A DNA stretch of 64,000 nucleotides, from the NCBI RefSeq assembly GCF_024807225.1, contig NZ_JANUCO010000001.1, positions 4,402,001-4,466,000 on the forward strand, read 5' to 3'. The stretch comes from Chryseobacterium ginsenosidimutans (GTDB lineage Bacteria; Bacteroidota; Bacteroidia; Flavobacteriales; Weeksellaceae). Shown here piece by piece: positions 28,202-35,426 of the stretch (positions are counted from its first letter, which is position 1; every line of letters starts with the position of its first letter). Below the pieces are notes generated by a model. That model saw nothing but the letters and a program-made list of their open reading frames with translations. It ran no database searches and was not told the DNA's origin. A program made the translations under genes and the position numbers.

Positions 28202-29100
28202 TATAGTTAAATCATTATAATTTGTCATAATATTTTATATCTTTGAGCATGTGCTATTCAATAGATTTTCGCAAGCAATTATTTAAGATTAAAGATCAAG
28301 ACAATCTTACTTATCAAGAAGCCAGTGAACGATTTGGCGTTCCAATAAGAACACTTTTCAGATGGAATAATTGTATAGAGCCCAAAATAAAACGCAACAA
28401 ACCATCAACAAAAGTTGATGTCGAAGCTTTACGACAAGATGTTGTAGAAAACCCTGACCATTACCAATATGAACGAGCCAAGAAATTTGGAGTAGGTCAA
28501 AGCACGATATTCTATGCTTTAAAGCGTTTGGGAATAAGTAATAAAAAAAACGCTATTCCATCCAAAAACTGATCAACTCTCTAGGCTTATCTTTCAATTA
28601 AAATTATTCCGATACGAGTTTATAGAAAAACGATCTATTATTTATCTGGATGAAAGTGGCTTTGCATTAGATATGCCAAGAGAAAATGGTTACAGTCAAA
28701 AAGGAGAAAAATGTTATGCAAGTAAAGATTGGCATGCCAGAGGAAGGGTAAATGCTATCGGAGCAATAACGGACTTCAAACTATTCAATGTTTGCTTATT
28801 CAATTGTAATATAGATGCTGATGTATTCTTCGCCTGGCTTACGCAAGAATTGTTACCTTCTATTGCTCCTAATTCAGTTATTGTGCTGGATAATGCTACT
28901 TTTCACAAAAGAGAAGATGCTCTATTGAAGGTTCAAGAACAAAGTCATATTTTGCTATTTCTTCCGCCTTACAGTCCAGACCTAAATCCAATTGAAAAAA
29001 AGTGGGCACAAGCAAAAAGCATAAGAAGAAAATTCGGATATACACCAGGAGAGCTTTTTATTTACGCAGATTTGTGACATTTTATTTTGATTTAACTATA
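28202..29100 (+). mobile_element. IS630-like insertion sequence
   Basis: About 0.9 kb with terminal inverted repeats TATAGTTAAATCA (left, 28202-28214) and TGATTTAACTATA (right, 29088-29100). It is flanked by TA-rich sequence, consistent with the TA target of IS630/Tc1-mariner elements; exact ends are ambiguous by 2 bp because of the TATATA context. It carries one transposase in two frames and lies inside the GNAT gene. Confidence 0.85.
28249..29077 (+). CDS. IS630-family transposase in two frames joined at an A8 run
   Basis: DDE transposase of the IS630/Tc1-mariner group. The first frame (to 28572) has helix-turn-helix regions (TYQEASERFGVPIRTLFRW and YERAKKFGVGQSTIFYALKR). The second frame continues KTLFHPKTDQLSRL and includes the catalytic IIYLDESGFALD, VIVLDNATFHK and SPDLNPIEKKW. 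The switch lies at AATAAAAAAAACG: with seven instead of eight A bases (28543-28550) the frames join to about 275 residues. The motif seen at the other broken genes is absent here. Either slippage on the A run or a real mutation could explain it. Confidence 0.85.
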
Positions 29101-29295
29101 TATATTCAATCGCACCGAAAATCAATATAAAATCAGAACATATTATGAAAAAAATCGGATTGAAAAAACAATATGAATTTGAACATCCGTTATTGATAAA
29201 CAACGACCGACTTAAAATTTGTGTATTATATAAAAACTGACAATGGGCTATTCCGGAGTAAGTTATTTAACCAATTCAACAAAACATCAATAACC

Positions 29296-29418
29296 ATGGA
29301 CAAAAATGAAAAAGACCACAGAAAGCAAATTCGGAATGAATTGAGACAAAAACAACAGGAGGAATTTGAAAAAAGTCTACCAACGCTAGCGCAAGCGTCT
29401 CACTTTTGCCCAAATTAA
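29296..29418 (+). pseudogene. 5' fragment of an unidentified gene, fused into a repeat
   Basis: ATG at 29296 opens a 40-residue frame: MDKNEKDHRKQIRNELRQ, a charged helical start, up to EEFEKSLP. The sequence then runs into a degenerate type B repeat (from about 29380), which supplies the last residues (LAQASHFCPN) and the stop. It looks like the N-terminus of a larger protein truncated where the repeat begins. The function of the parent gene is unknown. Confidence 0.45.
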
Positions 29419-29480
29419 TCCAAATACACAATCATAAAGAAATATCAAACCATACTATTTCACAGAGCGGTTTATTATTT
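29380..29480. repeat. Hairpin repeat cluster 3 (degenerate type B with tail)
   Basis: CAACGCTAGCGCAAGCGTCT then CACTTTTGCCCAAATTAATCC is a degraded type B hairpin. The tail AATACACAATCATAAAG and the following CAGAGCGGTTT match the tail of the second B copy in cluster 1 (26381-26445), so about 95 bp are shared. Confidence 0.7.
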
Positions 29481-29541
29481 TTTCGTAGTTTAGTTCAATC
29501 AATATCTAATGAACAAATTATTTCATTACTAAAAAAAAACC

Positions 29542-30496
29542 ATGAAAATTCAACGAGAAGACCTTCACCTCATCAGTCGTCACAGTAACCTTACCGAGCA
29601 GGAAATTGAGAAAGCCCTGCAAGAAAACGTTTATAATGATAGAGAAATGTGGCAAAAATTCCTTCGTTTGTTTTTTATCACATTGGGAATTGGTTTTACG
29701 ACTGCGGGAATTATTTTCTTTTTCGCCTACAATTGGGCAGATCTACACAAATTTGCAAAAATCGGACTAACAGAAGGATTAATCATTGCAACCACAATTG
29801 TTGCTTTGCTTCCGAAAATAAAAAGCAGCACCAGAAAGATTATTCTTACAGGTTCGGCATTTTTAGTCGGGGTTTTATTTGCGGTTTTTGGGCAGATTTA
29901 TCAGACCGGCGCGAATGCATACGATTTCTTTTTAGCTTGGACACTCTTCATCACATTATGGGTAATCGTTTCCAATTTTGCTCCGTTGTGGCTGTTGTAT
30001 ATTGTTTTAATTAATACCACTTTCATTTTATATTCGCAGCAAGTTGTAAAAGACTGGTCGGAAATACTCATTGTTTCCATCCTTTTTTTCATCAATACGG
30101 CTTTTCTGATTGTTTCCGTTTTATTATCAAAATATAAGAAAATCGAAAATCTTCCCAATTGGTTTACAACGATTTTGGCTTTAGGTTTCTACAACCTTCG
30201 CAACCATAGGAATAATTTTCGGAATCATGGAAGAGTTCGAACCTTTATTCGCCTTATTAATTGCCATTGTTCTGATTGTTTTTTCTTTAGGAATTTGGCA
30301 CGGACTTAAAACAAAAAGCGGACTTTATCTTTCCATTATTCCTCTAAGCGTTATTATTATCGCTTCAACTTTATTGCTGAAAATTTCGGATGACGAAGGC
30401 ATGCTTCTGTTCATGACCGTATTTATTATTGCAAGTGTCACAGGAGTTATTCTGAATTTGATTAACCTTCAAAAAAAATGGAAAAATGAGAAATAA
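29542..30496 (+). pseudogene. DUF2157-family membrane protein, frame broken by one extra base
   Basis: About 317 residues when the frames 29542-30309 and 30227-30496 are joined. The N-terminus has the DUF2157 cytoplasmic helix region (SRHSNLTEQEIEKALQENVY), followed by about eight membrane segments with the family stretch FAVFGQIYQTGANAYDFFLAW. Removing one T from GGTTTCT at 30184-30190 gives ILALGSTTFATIGIIFGIMEEF and restores the remaining segments. It is the first gene of a DUF2157-DUF4401-GDYXXLXY set with overlapping ends. Function unknown, inner membrane. Confidence 0.85.
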
Positions 30497-31559
30497 AGAA
30501 GACATAAAACAAATCCTCGATCATTTACAATCCACAGAAAATAGAGACTTAAAATTTGATGAAGAAGCTATTTTTGCAGCCTACGAAAAAAATGATGACC
30601 ATCAATCTTTAGCCATAAAAATATTGTCAATTTTTGGTGGAATTTTTGCAAGCATTACATTTTTAGGATTCCTTTTAATTGCAGGCTTGTATGATTCGGA
30701 AACAGGCTTAATCGTATTTGGAATAATATCAATAATCGGAGGAGTTTTCGTCAACAAATTATATAATAAAACGATTATCGATACGGTAAGTATTTCATTT
30801 TACATCATTGGTTTCATCCTTTTAGCAATGGGTTTGTTTAAAATGGAAATTACTGAAAACTCAGTAAGCCTTACTTTTATGCTGATTGCAATGGTTTCAT
30901 TAATCATCGCTCGGAGCTACATTCTTACTTTTGTTTCCATACTCATTATCAGCGGAGCAATTTTAGCGCTGATTGCATCAAATGATAAGTTTGATCTTGC
31001 TCATATTTACACCTCTTCTCTTGCCATAATTTTAACCTTTTTTTTCCTGAAAGAAGCAAAAATAATTAGTATAAATTCTGCATTTTCAAAATTATACAAT
31101 CCGATTCGTATTGCATTGGTCTTCTCTTTTTTAGCAGGATTAATCATTCTTAACCAAACAGATTTCATTACTGTCTCGCACGATTATATTTGGATATCTT
31201 CCATTTTCATCATATTGGCAATACTCTATTTGCTCACTCATCTTTTTCAGGTATTAAACATCACAAAAGCCCAACATAAAGTCGGAATTTATGCTTTAAG
31301 CATCATTATATTATTACCTACCGTATTATCTCCTGCGATTTCCGGAGCGATTTTAATTATTCTTTTGAGCTTTTTAGTCAACTATAAAACTAGTTTGGTT
31401 ATCGGAATTGCAGCCTTCATCTACTTTATTTCGCGGTACTATTATGACCTTCATTTTACCTTATTGACCAAATCAATCCTTTTATTTTCTTCAGGCATCC
31501 TGTTTTTAGGTCTTTATTTATTAACTCACAAAAAACTGACATCGAATGAAAAAGTATAA
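30486..31559 (+). CDS. DUF4401-family integral membrane protein
   Basis: A 357-residue protein with a soluble N-terminal part (MRNKEDIKQILDHLQS, DEEAIFAAYE) and about ten membrane segments. The order DUF2157, DUF4401, GDYXXLXY protein is a known conserved gene set, and the fit here supports the call. It overlaps the DUF2157 gene end by 11 bp and the GDYXXLXY gene start by 14 bp, so the three are probably translated as one operon. Biochemical role unknown. Confidence 0.8.
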   Translation: MRNKEDIKQILDHLQSTENRDLKFDEEAIFAAYEKNDDHQSLAIKILSIFGGIFASITFLGFLLIAGLYDSETGLIVFGIISIIGGVFVNKLYNKTIIDTVSISFYIIGFILLAMGLFKMEITENSVSLTFMLIAMVSLIIARSYILTFVSILIISGAILALIASNDKFDLAHIYTSSLAIILTFFFLKEAKIISINSAFSKLYNPIRIALVFSFLAGLIILNQTDFITVSHDYIWISSIFIILAILYLLTHLFQVLNITKAQHKVGIYALSIIILLPTVLSPAISGAILIILLSFLVNYKTSLVIGIAAFIYFISRYYYDLHFTLLTKSILLFSSGILFLGLYLLTHKKLTSNEKV

Positions 31560-32034
31560 ATGGATCATCATCTTGCTCAACCTCATCATTCTATTGGTAT
31601 ATTTCAACTTTTCGGTTTCGAAAAAAGAAGATGTACTAAAAAACGGGAAATTGGTTTTGCTTGAATTAGCTCCTGTCGATCCCCGTTCCTTAATGCAGGG
31701 CGATTACATGAGTTTGCGATATCGTATTTCAGAAAATATCAGAACTGAATCGATGCCAAAAAGAGGATTTTGTATTGTTAAAATCGATAACAAAGGAATC
31801 GCTACCAAAGTACGGTTTCAAAAAGATAAAACCCCTCTGAATAAAGGCGAATATCCCATCAAATACAACGCACCCGACTCATGGAATGTAAATATCGGCG
31901 CAGAATCTTTCTTCTTTCAGGAAGGGCAAGCCGAAAAATATGAAAAAGCAAAATATGGCGCAATAAAAATAGATGAAAACGGAAACAGCCTGTTAATAGG
32001 ACTTTACGATGAGACTTTGAAAAATATAAAATAA
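31546..32034 (+). CDS. GDYXXLXY-domain membrane-anchored protein
   Basis: A 162-residue protein with one N-terminal membrane anchor (WIIILLNLIILLVYFNFSV) and an exported domain carrying the name-giving motif as GDYMSLRY near residue 55, preceded by APVDPRSLMQ. Third gene of the DUF2157-DUF4401-GDYXXLXY set. The function is not established; conserved co-occurrence suggests the three proteins form a membrane complex. Confidence 0.88.
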   Translation: MKKYKWIIILLNLIILLVYFNFSVSKKEDVLKNGKLVLLELAPVDPRSLMQGDYMSLRYRISENIRTESMPKRGFCIVKIDNKGIATKVRFQKDKTPLNKGEYPIKYNAPDSWNVNIGAESFFFQEGQAEKYEKAKYGAIKIDENGNSLLIGLYDETLKNIK

Positions 32035-32122
32035 ATTTCATCCCTTATTTAAAGGAAGCTCAAGAGTTTGAAAATATTGTGAAACAACTTAATATTGTGG
32101 ATCAAATCTGGAAGAATTAATC

Positions 32123-32740
32123 ATGAAAAATAATTATAAATTTTTACTCTTTTTTCTCTTGTCCCATTTTGCTTTTGGACAAAAAATAAATACAATAGAT
32201 TGTAGAATTGCATATTTGCCATCAATAAAGTATGATAATAAGACAATCCAGATCTCAAAAGATCAGGCAAAGAAAATTGACAGCTTAATTTCACTAAAAA
32301 CTTTTAAAATTACGTTTACAGAAAATGATATTGCCCAAATAAAAGAACTTTACAATAAAAAAACATTTGATGGAACAAAAATTTATAAAATTTCAGATTC
32401 AACTTATTCCAAAATCCTTAGTGAGAAACAAATCAAACTCAACTTTGAAAGAATAGATACTCTTCCCGAAAAAAGCATTGAAGACATAATAACGAATGTT
32501 GTTGATGGAGCTCCTTTCAGGCTTACTGCAAAAACAAGAAAGAATAAATTTTTATTTGAAAATAATTTTGCTGGTGGCTTCAAATTCAAAGAGCTCAGGA
32601 AGTATTTGATTTTTTATTCTATTTATCACAATATTGAATTCTGTAATCCTTCTAATAAAATTGTTAAAGAATATTTTAGTCGCGAAAATTTTTTAAAAAC
32701 TTTAATATATTGCCTTACCAGAATCGAAGCAGAAGATTAA
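32123..32740 (+). CDS. Exported hypothetical protein
   Basis: Not recognised. A 205-residue, AT-rich product with a signal peptide (FLLSHFAFGQ). The body is charged, with alternating beta and helix (AKKIDSLISLKTFKITFTEN, KELYNKKTFDGTKIYKISDS). No membrane segment after the signal, no catalytic motif. It is followed 18 bp later by the arr-like gene. Between 32035 and 32120 a short open stretch (PYLKEAQEFENIVKQLNIVD) may be a leftover of another gene. Confidence 0.6.
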   Translation: MKNNYKFLLFFLLSHFAFGQKINTIDCRIAYLPSIKYDNKTIQISKDQAKKIDSLISLKTFKITFTENDIAQIKELYNKKTFDGTKIYKISDSTYSKILSEKQIKLNFERIDTLPEKSIEDIITNVVDGAPFRLTAKTRKNKFLFENNFAGGFKFKELRKYLIFYSIYHNIEFCNPSNKIVKEYFSRENFLKTLIYCLTRIEAED

Positions 32741-32758
32741 CTAAAAAATACTTCTAAA

Positions 32759-33185
32759 ATGGAAAACAAAAAAGACGAACAAATTCTAGACAACGGACCA
32801 TTCTATCACGGTACAAAAGCCGATCTGCAAATCGGAGACTTACTGACTGCAGGATTCGGGTCAAATTATCACCCCGAAATAATAATGAACCACATCTATT
32901 TTACAGCCTTACAAAATGGAGCCGGACTTGCCGCAGAATTGGCACAAGGAGATGGCAATGGCAGGATTTATATCGTAGAAACCTACAGGGAAATTCGAAA
33001 ATGATCCGAACTTGACCGATAAGAAATTTCCGGGAAATCCTACCCGATCTTATCGCAGTAAAGATCCTGTGAAAATCGTAGGTGAAGTCACAGATTGGAT
33101 AAAACTGACCGACGAAGAACTTCAAAACTGGAAAGACAGAATTGCCAAACTCAGAGAAAATCCGGATGCTGAGATTATCAATTAA
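32759..33185 (+). pseudogene. arr: Rifampin ADP-ribosyltransferase-like (Arr family), frame broken by one extra base
   Basis: Arr enzymes inactivate rifamycins by ADP-ribosylation. The first frame has FYHGTKADLQIGDLLTAGFG and HIYFTALQNGAGLAAELA, the Arr NAD-binding start. The second frame has FENDPNLTDKKFPGNPTRSY and RSKDPVKIVGEV, the Arr signature end. Removing one A from AGAAACC at 32977-32983 gives YIVEPTGKFENDPN, the expected reading, and a protein of about 141 residues, the usual length. As given the gene would yield an 81-residue fragment. Confidence 0.9.
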
Positions 33186-33234
33186 ACTAAGGTTGAAAGT
33201 TGATGATTATAAGTTGTCCAAAATAAAAATATGA

Positions 33235-33487
33235 GCAACTTGGGTTAATATTCTTGCAACTTTAAAAAGAATGTTTGAAACTTTCTTTATGGATTGTATT
33301 GCTTTCGAAAGAAAACAAATAACTATGATTAACATTCTCGCAACTTTAAAAAGAATGTTTGCAACTTTGTTTATACATTTTCTTACTTCAAAAACAAAAC
33401 GAGCAACTTTGGTCAGTATTTTCGCAACCCAAAAAAGGATATTTTCAACTTTGTTTATGAATTGTATTACTTTCGAAAGAAATCTCG
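33235..33487 (+). repeat. Three imperfect tandem units of 81-87 bp
   Basis: Each unit reads approximately GCAACTTTGGTTAATATTCT, then GCAACTTTAAAAAGAATGTT, a TTTGTTTATG-like part and CTTTCGAAAGAAAA. In one plus frame the units encode similar segments: VNILATLKRMFETFF, INILATLKRMFATLF and VSIFATQKRIFSTLF. Unit lengths of 87, 81 and 84 bp keep that frame. No clear start or ribosome site precedes it (first ATG in frame at 33271), so coding status is open. The stretch 33186-33526 otherwise holds nothing recognisable. Confidence 0.65.
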
Positions 33488-33526
33488 CATATTCAATAAT
33501 TTTACTAATCTAGAAAATAAAGAGTT

Positions 33527-33886
33527 ATGGAAAATAAAAACTACGAAAGGGTTTTCAAAATGTCCTTTGCAGGAGTTTATCCTCACTACATCACCAAAAC
33601 CGAAAAGAAAGGACGTACAAAAGAAGAAGTAGATGAAATTATTTTCTGGTTGACAGGTTATAACGAAAAAGATCTTCACAAAATTTTAAATAACAAAACC
33701 AATTTCAGAGATTTTTTCGAACAAGCACCTCAGATGAATCCTAATGTTTCCTTAATAAAGGGTGTGATTTGTGGTTATCGTGTAGAAGAAATCGAAGACG
33801 AACTAATGAGGAATGTTCGCTATCTTGATAAGCTAATCGACGAATTAGCCAAAGGAAAACCAATGGATAAAATTCTAAGGAAATAA
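33527..33886 (+). CDS. DUF2200-family protein
   Basis: A 119-residue cytoplasmic protein that matches DUF2200 over its full length: VFKMSFAGVYPHYITKTEKKG, EVDEIIFWLTGY, QMNPNVSLIKGVICGYRVEEIEDELMR and the ending KLIDELAKGKPMDKILRK. The family is of unknown function and often found near small accessory enzymes. It is intact and probably a single transcription unit. Confidence 0.88.
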   Translation: MENKNYERVFKMSFAGVYPHYITKTEKKGRTKEEVDEIIFWLTGYNEKDLHKILNNKTNFRDFFEQAPQMNPNVSLIKGVICGYRVEEIEDELMRNVRYLDKLIDELAKGKPMDKILRK

Positions 33887-34069
33887 CTTTTTTTGAAACA
33901 AAGCTGAAAGAAGGAAGCTAGATGTTAACAAAACACAGATAAATGAGAGTAAACTATTTACGTCACCAACTTCCCTCTCCCATCTCCCCTTCCCCATTAT
34001 TTTTTTATTAAATCTGTCCAATCCCAAAAACTCAGTTGTCATTACAGTATAACCCAAAAATTATACACA

Positions 34070-34825
34070 ATGAAAATCACAGTAATCGGCGGTACAGGTC
34101 TTATCGGAAGTAAACTCGTTAACAGCCTTAAAAATTTAGGTCATGAAGTTTTAGCGGCTTCTCCAAATTCCGGAGTGAATACACTTACAGGAGAAGGTCT
34201 TGACAAAGCATTGGAAAACGTAGACGTTGTGGTCGATGTAGCCAACTCCCCTTCTTTTGCGGATGATGATGTTATGAATTTCTTCAAAACATCAGGTGAA
34301 AACTTAATGGCAGCAGAGAAAAAAGCAGGTGTCAATCATCACATCGCTTTATCCGTTGTCGGGACAGAACGTTTGCAGGAAAGCGGATATTTCAGAGCAA
34401 AGCAGGTTCAGGAAGATATTATTAAATCTGCAGGAATTCCTTACAGCATCGTGCATTCTACTCAGTTCTTCGAATTTGTTGGCGGAATTGTTCACTCAAG
34501 TACCGTTGACAATAAAATTTTGGTTTCTCCCGCATTGATTCAGCCTATCGCTTCGGATGATGTGGTAAAAGCAATGACAGCCGTAACCATCGGTGAACCA
34601 AAAAATACAACTGTAGAAATCGGCGGTCCTGATAAAATTAAATTATCTGATCTGGTAAAAAAATATACAACGATCATGAAAAATACAGATGAAGTGGTTT
34701 CAAACACTGAAGCAACGTACTTTGGAGCTCCTTTGAATGATTCTACTTTAATTCCAAATGATGATGCAAAATTAGGAACAATTCATTACGACGAATGGAT
34801 TTCAAATCCTGATAATCAAAGATAA
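34070..34825 (+). CDS. SDR-type NAD(P)-binding oxidoreductase (atypical SDR, NmrA-like)
   Basis: A 251-residue protein with an N-terminal Rossmann fold (MKITVIGGTGLIGSKLV, the GxxGxxG nucleotide-binding loop). Further segments NLMAAEKKAGVNHHIALSVV and YSIVHSTQFFEFVGG fit atypical short-chain dehydrogenases of the NmrA or complex I NDUFA9-like group. The catalytic Tyr-x-x-x-Lys of classical SDRs is replaced by YFRAKQVQE, which still carries Tyr and Lys. Substrate unknown. It precedes the YciI/ECF pair but is separated from it by an inverted-repeat element. Confidence 0.8.
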   Translation: MKITVIGGTGLIGSKLVNSLKNLGHEVLAASPNSGVNTLTGEGLDKALENVDVVVDVANSPSFADDDVMNFFKTSGENLMAAEKKAGVNHHIALSVVGTERLQESGYFRAKQVQEDIIKSAGIPYSIVHSTQFFEFVGGIVHSSTVDNKILVSPALIQPIASDDVVKAMTAVTIGEPKNTTVEIGGPDKIKLSDLVKKYTTIMKNTDEVVSNTEATYFGAPLNDSTLIPNDDAKLGTIHYDEWISNPDNQR

Positions 34826-34870
34826 ATTTAAGGACAAAAGGAGCAAAATTTTGAAAAAAATAAAACACCC

Positions 34871-34955
34871 AGTTTGTCATTCCGTAGGAATCTAAGCAGA
34901 ATTTGTCAAATTAATTTCAAAAAAACATTGCCGAGATTCCTACATTCTGACAAAC
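34871..34955. repeat. Inverted-repeat element (GTTTGTCA ... TGACAAAC)
   Basis: Left arm GTTTGTCATTCCGTAGGAATCT (first 20 bases from 34872) and the right arm around 34934-34955 match in inverted orientation at 18 of 22 positions. The four mismatches are together in the middle of the arm. The spacer is about 40 bp and has no coding potential. It looks like a small non-autonomous element or a transcript hairpin. Confidence 0.6.
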
Positions 34956-35057
34956 AGAACGTAAATCAAGCTGCTAAATTTTAGCACTAAAAAATTAAAA
35001 CAACTTTAGTAAATTTATACAATCCAATTACATCTATAAAAACTTAAATCCAACATC

Positions 35058-35408
35058 ATGAACGAATTTTTAATCGCCATACACAGAGATATTATCAATA
35101 AAGACGCATCGCCTTCACCGGAACAAATGCAGGCTTCCATTCAGCCGTTTCAGGACTGGCTGGGAAGTATTGCCGCACAAAATAAACTGGTTGCGCCACC
35201 AAAAAGATGGGATCTTGGCGGAAGAGTCGTGAAAAACGACACCGTAACCAACGGACCTTACGCAGAAATCAAAGAATCCATCGGCGGGATGTTCATCATA
35301 AGAGCCAATGATTACGACGAAGCCGTAGAAATTGCAAAAGGCTGCCCCGTTCTTCAATGGGGAGCGAGTGTAGAAGTGAGAATGGCAATTCCACCCGTGA
35401 CAGAATAA
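35058..35408 (+). CDS. YciI-family (YCII/DGPF-type) protein
   Basis: A 116-residue dimeric alpha-beta barrel-type protein. The family motif after the first half is usually DGPFAE; here it reads TNGPYAEIKESIGGM, followed by the AxxxAxxCP-like end DEAVEIAKGCPVLQWGASVEVR. DGPF proteins are the hallmark neighbours of ECF42-type sigma factors, and the ECF gene starts 19 bp downstream. Role unproven; a signalling or small-molecule sensing link to the sigma factor is inferred from context. Confidence 0.88.
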   Translation: MNEFLIAIHRDIINKDASPSPEQMQASIQPFQDWLGSIAAQNKLVAPPKRWDLGGRVVKNDTVTNGPYAEIKESIGGMFIIRANDYDEAVEIAKGCPVLQWGASVEVRMAIPPVTE

Positions 35409-35426
35409 TTTTCATATTTAAATTAA

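Larger units (their letters stand above)
27816..29240 (+). pseudogene. GNAT-family N-acetyltransferase, interrupted by an IS630-like element
   Basis: The 5' part (27816 to about 28202) encodes a GNAT domain of the RimJ/RimL type: TSERLGFRNWNLSDLDKMQEI, then CYFAVDKLENNEFIGFIGLS and IDIGWRIKSSEWNKGFASEGAKKCLEYAL. The 3' part resumes after the element (about 29101-29240) as YSIAPKINIKSEHIMKKIGL ... NDRLKICVLYKN and stop, which is the expected C-terminal part of the domain. Without the element the coding sequence would run ELGLENI-YSIAPKIN. The gene is inactivated by the insertion; the original substrate is unknown. Confidence 0.88.

Noticed and set aside
26200..29480. CRISPR array
   Set aside because: The repeats are few, separated by whole genes and palindromic with terminators; there are no regular spacers and no cas genes.
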